Assembly: GCF_023065955.2 (NCBI RefSeq)
Contig: NW_026622886.1
Location: 16,440,001 to 16,504,000, forward strand
DNA: 64,000 nucleotides
DNA from: Ursus arctos
Taxonomy: Eukaryota; Chordata; Mammalia; Carnivora; Ursidae
Direction of reading: 5' to 3'
Of this stretch, positions 43,610-55,034 are shown piece by piece. The notes beneath the pieces were generated by a model, which saw only the letters and a list, made by a program, of their open reading frames with translations, was not told the origin of the DNA and searched no databases. Numbering within the stretch: the first letter of the stretch is position 1; each line of letters opens with the position of its first letter. The translations under genes were made by a program, and so were the position numbers.

Positions 43610-44095
43610 TAAAGTTAAAAGCAAATGTGATCAGAAAATCCAAAGGAATGTTCAAACAAATTACAAGAACTAGTGAATTTAGCAAGATTACTGGATAAAA
43701 GATTAATATACAAAAATCAATTACATTTTTATATTAGAGCAATACAAAATTAAAATAATCTAAAAATTATCATTTACATTAAATTTTAAAAGTATCAAAT
43801 ACTGAAGAATACATTTACCAAAAGAGATTTAAAACTTCTACACTGAAAACTTAAAAATTAAGCACATAGCTGAGAAACATTAAAGATGTTTAAGTAGATG
43901 CAGAATTATGCTATGTTTATGGATAACAATATTTCTAAGAGGCAACTGTTCTCAAGTTGACCTATAGATTCAATGGAATCCCAATTAAAATCTAGCAGGT
44001 TAGTTATTTTGGGGGGTAGAAACTGACAAGTGGATCCTAAATTTTATATGAAATGCAGAGAACCTAGGACAGCCAAGAACAAAGTTAGAGTATTT
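43610..44095 (+). mobile_element. L1M ORF2 reverse transcriptase fragment, sense
   Basis: 'tactggataaaagattaata' with 'caaaaatcaattacattttt', 'ctacactgaaaacttaaaaa' and 'attcaatggaatcccaatta' are L1 ORF2 text from behind the YADD site. It is truncated at both ends and full of stops. Confidence 0.82.
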
Positions 44096-44411
44096 ACACT
44101 ACTATATATAACCCATATATTAATATATATGGTGATATATCATCTATAAACTGATGATGTAGTCTTTTGGGGTTTCAGTTTTATGGAGAAATGATTGCCT
44201 TTTAGATTTTTCATCTTGGGTAGGCCTAGGTTTTTGTTTTTGTTTTTAACTTTTCCATGCACTATATCAACATTAATATTGTACTTTATAGTTATTCTAC
44301 TGGGCAAAGTACCTGAACATTAAATGAAGTTTCAGCGCTCTGTTAATTTTTCAGAAATACTGCTTTATCTCAGTCTTTGAATTTAGTTTGTTATCTGATT
44401 ACTGATACTTC
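44096..44411. other. Unassigned AT-rich interval
   Basis: Contains alternating AT text at 44105-44140. No repeat family or exon recognised. Confidence 0.35.
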
Positions 44412-44421
44412 TAAAAAAATT

Positions 44422-44469
<48 letters not shown>

Positions 44470-44648
44470 GAGAGAGAGAGCGAGCATGGGAGAGCATTGA
44501 GGGGGAGGGGCGGAGGGAGAGGGAGAGGCCTAAATAGACTCTGCTGAACATGGAACCTGAGGCGGGGCTGGATCTCAGGATCCTGAGATCATGACCTCAG
44601 CCAAAAGCAAGAGTGGGACATTGAACCCACTGTGCCACCCAGGCGCCC
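44412..44648 (-). mobile_element. Can-SINE with expanded (ATTT)n tail, antisense
   Basis: The head ends 'gccacccaggcgccc', with 'ggatctcaggatcctgagat' and 'gacctcagccaaaagcaaga' inside. The tail has grown into about twelve ATTT units at 44421-44468. Target duplications are not clear, consistent with an older copy. Confidence 0.93.
44421..44468. repeat. (ATTT)n microsatellite derived from SINE tail
   Basis: About twelve uninterrupted ATTT units, expanded from the (AAAT)3-type tail seen in other Can-SINEs of this window. Confidence 0.95.
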
Positions 44649-44799
44649 CTTGATATTATTTTTAAGAAAAATTTAAATTCAGGACTTTTAGCTATTTTTC
44701 AGCAATAGAATTTATCAAGGTACCCAGATAACTATTGTTAGAATTGAAAGACCCCTGCAAGTGTTAAATGTGAGACACATTTTAGAAACCCAAGAAGAG

Positions 44800-46290
44800 A
44801 ATGAATAGAAAATTGGTTTTATGTGTCTAAAGTCAAGGAAGAGGTCTATACTAGAGATATAACTTTGGATATTGTTGGTGTAAAGATAGTATTTAAAGTC
44901 ATAAGTCTGATAAGATCTTCAAAAGAGTGAGTACAGGTGGAGAAATGGTCTAAGGACTCCTGGACACTTATGAGTTTAGAGGTTGGGTAGATGAGGAACC
45001 AATAAAGAGTAAGAAAGACATTAGTGAGGTGGGAGGAAACTGGGAAGGTGTGGTCTGCTGGAACATAAGTGAAGAAAGAGTTTCAAGGAGGACAGAATGA
45101 TCAATTATACCAAATGCTGCTGGAAGGTCAATTAAGATGAGGAACTAAGGTGAGTAATATTCACTGGGCTCTTTGGCTTCAACAATCTGGAAGCCAATGA
45201 CCTTGACTAGAATAGTTTTGGTGGAGTGCAGGAAGGGAAGCCTTATTTGAATGGGTTGAAGGCAGACTAGGAAGAGAGGAAATTGGAGCCAGAAACTACC
45301 AATAAGCATTGATACAAATCAATATGGACAGAGCAGTGGGGAAGTAGCTTTAGGACTTGTGGAGTTAAGAGGTCTTTCTGAAACCAAGAAAAATGACAGC
45401 ATTCTTGTACATTTGCAAGAATGACCCAGTAAAGAGAAAAAGTTGATGATGCAGCAGAGAAACTAATTTCTGGAGTGATGTTTTTGAGTAGGCAAAGTAG
45501 ACAGGATTTCATGTACAAGTGGATGGTCTGGCCTTAGAGAGAAACATGGGCAGAGCATACTCAGGAGACAAAAGAAATTTTCTGAGCACATATGTGAGTG
45601 GGTGGATAGTTGTAGTGGTGTGAGCTTGTGGGAATTATATCTTCTGATTTTTTTTTTAGTAAAGTAGGAAGCATGTTTATCAACTGAGAATGAGCAGATA
45701 TTAGAACTTGGAGGAAAAGGAAGGAGGCACGTAATAGTAACTGAGGAGAGTGAAAGAACATGGGGCTGCCAGACAGCCCTAAGGCAACTTGGGGGGAGAG
45801 GTTACGAATTTAAAGTGAAATCAGCCAGTATGATTGTGTTTCTCTTTAGCTCTGTTCAGCTGTGTGTGTATGTGCGATATGGAGCAGGCAGAGAATGGTA
45901 CTCAGGCAGGGCTGGGGTTCTGCCAGGTGTGATGATGAAGTCAGAACACGGCAAGAGAGTTAGAGCTGTGTGGAAGGGAGTAATTTTAAGCCAGATTGGA
46001 AAAACCTGAAGACACTAAAATACAGTGAAAAGAAGGTAAGGACCTTTGGATTGTCCAAGCTGATGGGTTGAAGGATTGTTGCAGTTGGAGGGTAGAGGGA
46101 ATGCACTGGAAAGATAGGTGGTATAACAGAAGGGGAACTTAAAATTGAATTTCTGGGGAGTGGTTGCAATTTTTGGTGATGAGAAGACATTACCATGGGA
46201 ATGAATGTCAAAGGTGGAGTGAGGACAAGATCATCAGAAGAAAAGAGGTCCAGAGATTGAGGACCAATGTATTGGGATGATAATCTACAT
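44800..46290 (-). mobile_element. Long L2 copy spanning reverse transcriptase, antisense
   Basis: The best L2 remnant of the window. Reading antisense, it covers the palm region: 'gagtttagaggttgggtaga' and 'aggactcctggaca' lie where intact L2 encodes GVPQGSVLG. 'accaaatgctgctggaagg' with 'tcaattaagatgaggaac' lies over the LDLSAAFDTVDH block. Upstream coding text continues to about 46290 ('aatttaaagtgaaatcagcc', 'cagggctggggttctgccag'). No long open frame survives. Confidence 0.8.
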
Positions 46291-46775
46291 CAAGGGTCAG
46301 CAAACCATGGCCCAGTCTGGCCCCTTCTGGCCCACTGCACGGTTTTGTATGGCCCCTGGCACAACTGGATCTGGCTAGCATTGTGAGCCATGGAGATGAA
46401 CTGGTGCTTTCCTGCTCTGTGTCTACCTCCCCTCCCAGTGCCAATCCATTCAGCTTGGTGGCCATACTTCACTGCTGCTCAAGACTCATGCTTGGCAAAT
46501 GCAGGGTACCTAGTGGTAGAATCACCTCTGGCCAGCTGCCCAAACTGAAATGGCTGGGCTTTCCAGGGGGAAGGAGTGTTCTGAGATCCGGGCCACTGGC
46601 GCAGAGGGTGAAACTGACTATGATGAGAGTCTTAGGCAAATAGGGTGGGTGGAATGGGGCAGAAGTTTTCTGCTTCGTTATATAAGTACCTACATAATAT
46701 TCTTGTTTTTGTCTCTTGGTCCACAAAGACTAAAATATTTACTACCTGGCAAGGCTCTGATCTACAGAACTCATA
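46291..46775 (+). mobile_element. hAT-type DNA transposon with unfamiliar core
   Basis: The left end 'aagggtcagcaaaccatggc' and right part 'ccacaaagactaaaatattt' with 'actacctggcaaggctctga' match the two ends of a common hAT-derived mammalian repeat ('gggtcagcaaac' terminus). The centre (46380-46660) is GC-richer and not part of the short form I know. Confidence 0.55.
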
Positions 46776-47464
46776 AATTAGTACTGGAGAGAGTGACAGT
46801 GAGATAGGAGTGAAAACCCTCAAATAATTAGGGAAAATGTACGAAGGGTTATTAGTTGACTGCACCAAGGAGGATAGTGGATGGAACAGTCTGATGACAT
46901 GAGATTAAAACCTGGGTCCTGGCTCTCCCATTGTTTTAATATTCTTAGAAACTTGCAGCAAGAATGGCCAAGGAATGGCAAAAAAATACAGTTTCAAATG
47001 AACTTTAAAAAGTCATTGTTTTGCCATTATCATTATAGAACTATAAATGGTTATTGTGTTGAAGTAGGATTTAATAGACACTTGAAAACTTATAAAAAGG
47101 TTAAGTATATAATCAATAGCGAACCATCAATGTAGAATTTTTAGCAAGTTTTAATGCAGTTCTGAAACTCAGCTTTCCTATGAAACTATTCTAAGTGTCC
47201 TTGGTTTCAACTCTAATATCTTGCTCAGAAGTAAACTTGCCATGCAAATTATTCATTGCCTGAAGAAACAGGGTCCACAAGAAGCCAAAATTAGAACTAC
47301 CATCCAAGGAATTGTTATTGAATATTTCAAACAACTGATGCTCTCCTCCATCACAGTCAGGGCAAGGTACATAGAGGGACAATGGAATCATTTTTAATGG
47401 ATGGATGCCTTTCTAGGCTCCTTTTTTCTTTTTGGAAATTATCTCCGAGGGCTGAGTCACACCA
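46776..47464. other. Unassigned interval
   Basis: No recognisable element. An 84-codon frame at 46881-47135 and a 66-codon antisense frame at 47191-47391 lack protein features. Confidence 0.35.
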
Positions 47465-47690
47465 TGATAGGCAGCATGAAATGATGAAGAGCCGCGAATT
47501 TAAGTCTGAATTCCCAATCTACCACTTCCCAGTGGTGTGATATTGGGCAAATAACTAGTCCTCTTTGCACCAAAGTTTCCAAGACTGTAAAATGGGAATG
47601 GTATTATTAAAGCACATTGGATTGTTGTGAAGAATAAATGAAATGTGTGTGAAAGTTCTTAGCACTGTCTGGCATCTGCTGGGTAAACAT
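47465..47690 (+). mobile_element. MIR SINE, sense
   Basis: 'gaattcccaatctaccactt', 'gatattgggcaaataactag', 'aagactgtaaaatgggaatg', 'ggattgttgtgaagaataaa' and 'cttagcactgtctggcatct' give nearly the full MIR order. Confidence 0.87.
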
Positions 47691-48964
47691 ATGAAGTGAG
47701 CCTAGATCTGAACTGACAAGATGTTTCATTGATTCTCAGAAAACATTCTTTCAGGGTCATGACTTTTTAAAATGAGTTTATAGATTTGTGGAAAAGAGGC
47801 ATTTTGTTGGAATATTTCAAGTGGCTATTATGTGCTGTTTAAACCGTAAGGTAGCAAAATTAATAAGCATTTCTAAGAGGGAATACAAAATGTTATGTAT
47901 AGAAACTTAAGTCTTCATACTCACTTATTCTATATAACAGGCCAGAGAGCCCCAACTCCAAAAAAGAGAGCTGATAGCTCAGGCCAACTGGAGAACCCAC
48001 GTTGTATTTATGAGCATACAAATGCTTTTAACAATATGTTCCCTCCTCCCCCAAATCATCAGATTTAGCTGGCCGGCCATCATTTTGTGACTGTGCGTAG
48101 GCCCTGAGATCGGTGCGTAGACCATTGGTGGTGTTGAATGAAATCTCCAGAGTTTTATAAATGTCCTCTTAATTTTGTTGAGATGCGCCAATTTTTATTG
48201 CTGATAGCTAACTACCTGCGTTTTTTGCTTTCACTAAAATTAGATCCTTCACTGTAAGGCCATTTGTCATAAAGAGAAAAGGTTCTATTACCTCATGGGA
48301 ATTTTGCACACTTCCAAAATGAGCTGAGAACAGCAAAGGCCTGTTGAGATATAATCCTGGGATTAGGTTGACTTCCTAGTTAAGGGGTTTGTTTTCATAA
48401 ACTAACTTCAAAATCACCTGAGACTCAAATTTCTGCTTCAGCAAAATGAAGATTGAGCGCAGTATGGCTGAAATTTGGGGATCCCTGACTGTAATCCTAG
48501 GACCTGGTTCCGATCCTGGTTGGTCAAATTGCTTAACTTCTCTAAGCTTTGTTTCTTCTGGGAGTTTTAGCTGGCCAGGCCAATAAAGAATAGTAATAGA
48601 CAAAGGGAATGAGAAGTCACGGTGAGTGGTAAGCCTTATCTAGGGGAAATTAAGTTCAAACCAAGAAAAATAACATTGTCAATGCAAAAAGCAAGAACAG
48701 AGTTGAAAATTGGTGATATAACCACAGAGGTCAAGAGCCAGGTAGAAGCAGAAATGGAGTAGGAAACAAAGAGCAAAGGTAAGGCAAGGCAAAGCAAGAG
48801 ATGCGAGGCATTTCCCAAGATGCAGGGGCTATGCTGTAATGCTTGGTTTTACCACATGTGAAGGCTTTCTGATTTGAATCTCAGTTGCCATGGTTTAATA
48901 AGCAGAAATTGCAAACTGGGAGACACACAGATCAAATTCAGCCCACATACCCAAAGTAATAATG
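47691..48964. other. Repeat-poor interval with a faint MIR
   Basis: 48415-48600 contains MIR-like text ('ggttccgatcctggttggtc', 'aattgcttaacttctctaag') too diverged to bound. The remainder is unique. Short antisense frames near 47979-48191 and 48376-48818 show no domain. Confidence 0.35.
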
Positions 48965-49195
48965 ATAAGAAAAGTAATGGCTAGCACTTACTGAACACTT
49001 ACTATATATGAGATATGTTCTAAGTATATTATACTTATTAGCTCATGGAAACCGCTCAATAAGCCTTGAGATGGATACTGATAGTATCCTCAGTTTAGAA
49101 ATGGGGGAACTGGGTTAACTGCCTGTTAAGTTATAACATTGGGCTTTAAATCTAGGTAGACTGGTTCCAGAGTCCATACACTTACCCACCATCCT
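48965..49195 (-). mobile_element. MIR SINE, antisense
   Basis: 'tagcacttactgaacactta', 'ttattagctcatggaaacc', 'cagtttagaaatgggggaac' and 'ttccagagtccatacactta' are reverse-complement MIR landmarks. Confidence 0.83.
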
Positions 49196-49300
49196 ATCAA
49201 AGGAGCCATATCCTAATATTAGGGAGAACACACTCAGGATTTGCAGAATGAGGCCCATACTCTGGGCTGGTGAGGGAGTAGTCACTTAAAACCAGCTTTG

Positions 49301-49783
49301 AGATGCCCTTCAACAGACGAATGGATAAAGAAGATGTGGTCCATATATACAATGGAATATTACTCAGCCATCAGAAAGAACGATTACCCAACATTTGCAT
49401 CAACATGGATGGGACTGGAGGAGGTTATGCTAAGTGAAATAAGTCAAGAAGAGAAAGACAATTATCATATGGTTTCACTCATTTGTGGAACATAAGAAAC
49501 AGCAGGAAGATCGGTAGGAGAAGGAAGGGAAGAATGAAGGGGGGGTAAACAGAAGGGGGAATGAACCATGAGAAACTATGGACTCTGGGAAACAAACTGA
49601 GGGCTTCAGAGGCAAGGGGGTGGGGGATTGGGATAGGCCGGTGATGCGTATTAAGGAGGGCACGTATTGCATGGAGCACTGGGTGTTATATGCAAATAAT
49701 GAATCATGGAACACTACACCAAAAACCAAGGATGTACTGTATGGTGACTAACATAACATAATAAAAATTATTATTAAAAAAAA
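49301..49783 (+). mobile_element. 5'-truncated L1 3' end, copy 1, sense
   Basis: Begins 'agatgcccttcaacagacga' in the ORF2 C-terminal region, includes 'caatggaatattactcagcc' and the carnivore L1 3' UTR ('actatggactctgggaaaca', 'aaggagggcacgtattgcat'), and ends in a short A-run at 49776-49783. It directly abuts a second copy of the same region. Confidence 0.93.
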
Positions 49784-50230
49784 GAAGAAGATGTGGTCCA
49801 CATACACAATGGAATATTACTCAACCATCGGAAAGGATGAATACCCACCATTTGCATCGACATGGATGGAACTGGAGGGGATTATGAGAAGTGAAATACG
49901 TCAAGCAGAGAAAGACAATTATCATATGGTTTCACTTATATGTGGAATATAAGGAATAGCTTGGAGGACATTAGGAAAAGAAAGGGGAAAATGAAGGGGG
50001 GAATCAGAGGGGGAGACAAAACATGAAAGATTATGGACTCCGGGAAACATACTGAGGGTTTCAGAGGGGAAGGGGTTCGGGGATGGGTTAGCCCGGTGAT
50101 GGGTATTAAGGAGGGCACGTGTTGTGATGAGCCCTGGAGGTTCGGCGCAAACAATGAATCATGGAACATTACATCAAAATCTAATGAAGCACTGTATGGT
50201 GACTAACATAACATCATCATCATCATAAAA
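49784..50230 (+). mobile_element. 5'-truncated L1 3' end, copy 2, sense
   Basis: Starts at 'gaagaagatgtggtccacat', about 27 bases further into L1 than copy 1, and repeats the same region to 'gtatggtgactaacataaca' with a (CAT)n tail. By eye it differs from copy 1 at many sites, so it is not a recent duplicate. Extra tail sequence follows to 50260. Confidence 0.92.
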
Positions 50231-50275
50231 AAACCCCGGCTTCCGTGCAAAAACAAAAACAAAAACAGCTTGTAC

Positions 50276-51279
50276 CCTTTGGCCACTTTCTTTATGCATC
50301 TCTCGGTCTTGTTCTCACACCACTTTCCTGAGCATCTTTCCATCTGCCTTAACTGTCATCAACTATCATCCTAACAGACTACTTTAAAGTAATATGCTTC
50401 ACCTATTACCTTCACATTTCTTTGAAAGGGCCGTTTTTCGCTGGCAAACTGTATTTTGCCCACCCAATGTTTTAAAAACATCGAATGTAGTTGCCAACAT
50501 TTTAAATTTGAGAGATTTCACATTAAAATCCTGACTCTGGCTTTTCTTGAGAAATTGGAGGACAGGGGAAGCTCGGTGGTGTTCTTGCTAACCGCTGTCC
50601 TAGTGATTGGCGGGCCAGGGGCTCCTCCCCAGGGCCCTGGGGTCCTCCCCCGCCTCTGCTGGGCTGTTCACTTATGTCACTTGCCTTGCCTCAGTAGGAC
50701 TTTGTGACCCCTGGCTTAAAGGTCCCAGATGAGCTGAGAGCATCAAGTACAGCAGACTGGTGTCAGGATCATACAGGGAGATACGCAGAAAACAATTGAA
50801 TTTAAAATGGCAACAGTGGTCCTTAACCAATTGAAACTAAACTCCCCAGCTATATACATCTATTTGTATGATTTAGGGCGTTGGCGTTTTTAAATAATGG
50901 CTAGCATCTACTGAACCCTTTCCAGTGGCAGAGAGAATGCTATGCCTTCACTAACCTGGTTCACTCCATGCCAGTGCACATAATGAAGGCTTTGTTGGCC
51001 AGTCCATCGACATCTAGGTAGGACCTTCAGACTCGTTCTGGGGAGAGTGACACATGTCATCACAAGGTCTAGCCCTCAAGAAACCCTTCCAGTTATAATT
51101 ATCCTCTTTTTTCCCCTTCCATGGGATATTGGATACCATGAGTTAAAGATCATGGCATTACATGATAGGAGGGTTTAGAGCACAGAATTATTACCTGGAG
51201 AACAGCCAGCTGGCATGTACCATCTGCACTGGAGAAATTATCTTCTGTTTTATTGGGCCACAGAGATGGAGGCTTGCTT
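50276..51279. other. Repeat-poor interval with GC-rich patch
   Basis: 50595-50695 is GC-rich ('gggccaggggctcctcccca'). An 83-codon frame at 50456-50707 spans it but shows no domain. The rest is unremarkable. Confidence 0.35.
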
Positions 51280-51535
51280 GTTACTGCAGCTACTGCTAAT
51301 TACCATGACTAATAGTCTTAATAGTCCTCTGTTTAAAGCACTTTACATATAGAAACTCCTTTAGTTCTCACAACTACTTGTAAGTTGTCTGCTGTCCCAT
51401 TTTGCAGATGAGGAAAGTGAGGCATGGAGAAATTTGAAATTTGCCCAAGGTTATAGGGCAAGTCAACAGCAGAGCCAGGATTTGAACAGAGTCTGACTCA
51501 AAGTCTTACCATTGCCTATACTGCCGCTCAGCAAA
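51280..51535 (-). mobile_element. MIR SINE, antisense, near full length
   Basis: 'taaagcactttacatataga', 'cattttgcagatgaggaaag', 'gcccaaggttatagggcaag' and 'gagccaggatttgaacagag' are textbook reverse-complement MIR blocks. Confidence 0.9.
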
Positions 51536-51544
51536 TTTCTTCTG

Positions 51545-51730
51545 AGCCCATGGGAAGGTCCAGGCAAAAGCAAGGCTCTGGGAATGCAAAGTCCGTAAAC
51601 ACACACTGTCCCTATACTTAAGGAGCTCACGGCGTACCAGCAGAAGCAGCCTCATGCACGAATTAGGTAATCGGACATACTTATTGAACGACTGGCTGTG
51701 TCAGACACTGAGGTAAGGGAAAAAGTTCAT
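51545..51730 (-). mobile_element. L2 3' end fragments, antisense
   Basis: 'tgtccctatacttaaggagc' with 'tcacggcgtaccagcag', then a second start 'acttattgaacgactggctg' with 'tcagacactgaggtaag', follow reverse-complement L2 3' end text. Two overlapping terminal segments suggest two abutted copies. Confidence 0.5.
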
Positions 51731-52689
51731 CCGTTGTGAAAGGCGGTAGAGGCTAAGTCAGGATGGAGACATAGAGGAGGGGGAAACCACTTCACACAGG
51801 GAAGGCAGGGACAGCTCATGGGACGGAGCATTCTGATTGGCTCCTGAGGGCTGCTTGGGCTTTTGCAAGGGTTTGGATAATTCCAGGGGCTCGCTAGGCA
51901 TGTCCTGTTTCTCCTCGAGTACACACAACCTGAAGCTCTTTCCTCTCTGACTTACGAGTCTTTTCTTTATCCACTGAAGTGATCATCACTGCTTAGTTAT
52001 TTTAGGAACAGGAACAGAGAACAATTAAAAAACCATCAATTACTGTAAATAAACTTGACAGTCAATATCCCTCATGATACCATAAACCCATGCAGCTATT
52101 GACTCACTAACAGGTGAATAATTCTCTAGGATCAATGATGACAATAATGCTTTGCTAAGTTTAGAACCATCAAAATAAACATACAAGTACAGAGGGTCAA
52201 AACAATTCCTCATATTTACAAGGGAAATTTTCATCAAGTTAATGTGCCATGATAAAGCAAAAACAAGTAGAAAAAAATCCACTTCTCCTTGAATGTACAT
52301 TTTTTTTTCCCGGTAGAGGATTCTAGAATTATTTTCTTTGTTCCTAAACTTTATGACATTCCACACAGCAGTGATATTAGCTTAGAAAAATGATGACTAG
52401 TCAGCATCCACATGGAGACACTCCTTTCAAGATATTTGTGAGAGAGCCCGATAACCTCCAGCATCCGTGACTTCAGCTTGGTTATTGCAGAGGTTATCTG
52501 TATTATGTATGCTGTTTTCCTCATGTTATATAGCTCATTATGGCGTTTTGCATATTCTCCACCTGCAATGTATAGTGTTTGGAAATCTTCCTAACAATAG
52601 GGTTTACAGGAAGCTGAAATTTTATATGACCTTAGGTATTCAAATACTTATTACCATACATATTTATGCACGTGGATACATGGAGCTAT
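51731..52689. other. Unassigned interval
   Basis: Repeat-poor DNA. An antisense 108-codon frame at 52040-52366 and a sense 104-codon frame at 52467-52781 (running into the SINE) have no recognisable domains. Confidence 0.35.
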
Positions 52690-52716
52690 GTACTGCAATT
52701 AAGAGTGAGCCCAGAA
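52690..52716 (+). mobile_element. MIR SINE, 5' tip split by a SINE
   Basis: 'gcaattaagagtgagcccag' corresponds to the MIR head (consensus 'gtggttaagagcacggac'). It continues after the SINE at 52975. Confidence 0.55.
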
Positions 52717-52974
52717 GGGGTGCCGTGGCTCAGTTAGTTAAGCCTCTGCCTTTGGCTCAGGTCATGATCCCAGGGTCCTGAGATTGAGACCTGCAGGGGC
52801 GTTGGGCTCCCTGCTCAGCAGGGGAATCTGCTTCTCCCCCTCCACCCCCTCTTCCCTCTCCTTCCTCTCTTCCCTCTCCTCCCTCTCATGCTGGATCTGC
52901 TGGCTGTCGCTATCTCTGTCTCTGTCTCTGTCTCTCTCTCTCAAATGAATAAATAAAATCTTAAAAAAAAAAAA
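52717..52974 (+). mobile_element. Can-SINE with enlarged pyrimidine tract, sense
   Basis: Starts 'gggtgccgtggctcagttag', includes 'tcaggtcatgatcccagggt' and ends 'aaatgaataaataaaatctt' plus A-tail. At about 258 bp it is longer than its relatives because the CCCTCT/TCTCTG region (52835-52940) has expanded. Target duplication 52704-52715 / 52975-52986 has one mismatch. Confidence 0.95.
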
Positions 52975-53130
52975 AGTGAGTCCAGAGACACCTGAGTTTT
53001 AATCCTATCTCTGCCTGGCTCTGGCCTTGGGCGATTGCCTTTACCTCTCTAAGCCTTCATGTTCTCATCTATTAGACGGAGTTAATATGAGAATCTTCCT
53101 CATGGGATGGAAGAGTACAAATGAATGGAA
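52975..53130 (+). mobile_element. MIR SINE, main part, sense
   Basis: 'gagttttaatcctatctctg', 'ccttgggcgattgcctttac' and 'ctctaagccttcatgttctc' follow the MIR order from where the SINE interrupted it. Confidence 0.8.
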
Positions 53131-53214
53131 GGAATGCAGACAGCGATGAGCAGAATAACTAAAAGGAAAGGTACCCCAAGTTGGATTGAGAGAACAACAA
53201 AGACGCATGACATT

Positions 53215-53335
53215 TCCTTGCTCATGGCCTTGAATAATTTTCTTTCACCTATAAAATAAATACTGAAGTCTAGATTTCTTAGCTGGACTTCAATATCCTA
53301 TATATTTGTCACTCCTTTCCAACTTTATCTTCCTG
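53215..53335 (+). mobile_element. L2 coding fragment, sense
   Basis: 'tgaagtctagatttcttagc' with 'tggacttcaatatcctatat' resembles the L2 C-terminal segment of the type 'aaactccttagcctggcattcaaggccct'. Short and diverged. Confidence 0.45.
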
Positions 53336-53344
53336 TAGCATTCT

Positions 53345-53545
53345 GTGTTTAGATTACAAAACATGGGTTCTAGCCCAGAATTTACCATTTATCAGCTGTG
53401 TGGTTTGAACAGATTGCCGAACCTCTCTGAACCTTAGTTTTCTCAACTGAAAAATGTGGATGCAAGTATCTTCTAGGCAACGGTGGTTGAATGAAACGCT
53501 TAGCATAGAACCCCACATGTCGTATGCACCCAGTAAAATATTCTC
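53345..53545 (+). mobile_element. MIR SINE, sense
   Basis: 'acatgggttctagcccagaa', 'catttatcagctgtgtggtt', 'cctctctgaaccttagtttt' and 'acgcttagcatagaacccca' are MIR landmarks in order. Confidence 0.85.
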
Positions 53546-54724
53546 CCTCTTCTTCGCTTGTATGACAAGTCCTCTAGAAGCTGTAAGTCACTTGGAAGAG
53601 TTATGTATCATCATCATTCTGACAGAGCTGCTGGCCTGCGTAATACGTATTTATGCAGCTTCGGAGACAGTGTGCAAATACATAGAAACCCAGGGAGAAT
53701 GCAGATAGATTTCACTTCCAAGTGTCAGCAAGTTTCCTAAAGTCTGCAGCTGCAGTGAAAGACTATTCCAGTGGGGTATACATGAGAACGATGCCATTAC
53801 AAAAATTAATTAGGACAAAAGGTATGGAATGGAGAAGATTAAAAGCCCCATCCAGCAGGACATTGCAAGTTGGCCAGAAAGTATAGTGGGAAAAAAACAA
53901 AAAGAACATTCTGCCCATAACAGGTTTTCCATGGGCTTTTCCATGAGGGTAAGACCAGTGACTTCTCCTTGGAGAACCCTCCCTACAGACAGCTCTTTGG
54001 TCTTGGTCTGCACACTCTGCAGCTCTGCTGAGCTTTCCCTCTCATGAACTCCTCAGGTTAAATTAACTGTCACTTCTTCCCAGACCTGCTAAACTCAGTT
54101 CTCCATGATCTTGTAGAAAAGCGATGTTGTCCACCATTCAAAGCAATGACTGCCTAATCCCATTATGTTTAGGGGTGTTGGCCAGATTTTGTTTACAGCT
54201 ACAGACATCAGCATTTCAAGTCCTGTTAACATCGCTTTGGTTCAGTTCGAATGACCTATGAAAAGTACTGACTGATCCTTAATGGGACAGTTGATTCGCC
54301 TTTTCATTCCAGCACCAAAGAAGTTTTCCATTTTGATATGTATAAAAATTACTGTGATAAATCACATTGAATCCCAGTTCCGTTTCATTTGCTATTAGAC
54401 CCCGTGCCAAATCTTGTTGGACCTGCATTCAATTTGCTTTCACATAATAGAAACCTTGTGCATCTGAAGAAGGAAAGTAGCCTTTATTTTTCTGGTGGTA
54501 AAAAAAAAATAGCTCCTTCTCGCCCATGAATCAGGGGAAGCAGCTCCTCTTACAAATCCTGCAAGTCCTCTGTAAGAACGTGGTTTATGTCCCTGCCGAT
54601 AAGGAGCAAAACAAAAGAAATATAGTAATGGTGGCATCAGCAAGTCTTGGAACAACTACTTTTGAATATTTATATTTCCAGGCAGTTTAAAATGCGTGTT
54701 CTTTTTAAAAATAGACTGAAGAGA
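53546..54724. other. Repeat-poor interval
   Basis: Nearly 1.2 kb without recognised repeats. 54060-54330 is evenly composed unique DNA that could be conserved. The short overlapping frames (53454-54047, 54440-54655) carry no domain. Confidence 0.4.
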
Positions 54725-54935
54725 TATACCATTTATTAAGCCCATACCAGGTGCATGTGTTCGGTCCTTACGAGATTTACCTTACTTTATCTTCCCAACT
54801 TTATGAGGTAATGTTATAGATATTAAGTAACTTCTCCCAAGCCGTGTACCTGCCAGTGGTACAGCTGGGTTTGTACTCAGGTCTACTAGATTTCAAAGCC
54901 CAAATTATTTCTGTCTACTCTGCTGACTTTCTCTA
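54725..54935 (-). mobile_element. MIR SINE, antisense
   Basis: 'ataccatttattaagcccat', 'cccaactttatgaggtaatg', 'cagtggtacagctgggtttg' and 'tactcaggtctactagattt' are reverse-complement MIR blocks. Confidence 0.83.
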
Positions 54936-55034
54936 ACTATAGAAACTTATAAGCAGAATCAATTAAAAATCAGAAACTCCCAAATCAATCATAGTTGTCT
55001 GCAGAGATCTGTATTCGATTAGAAGATGAATTGG

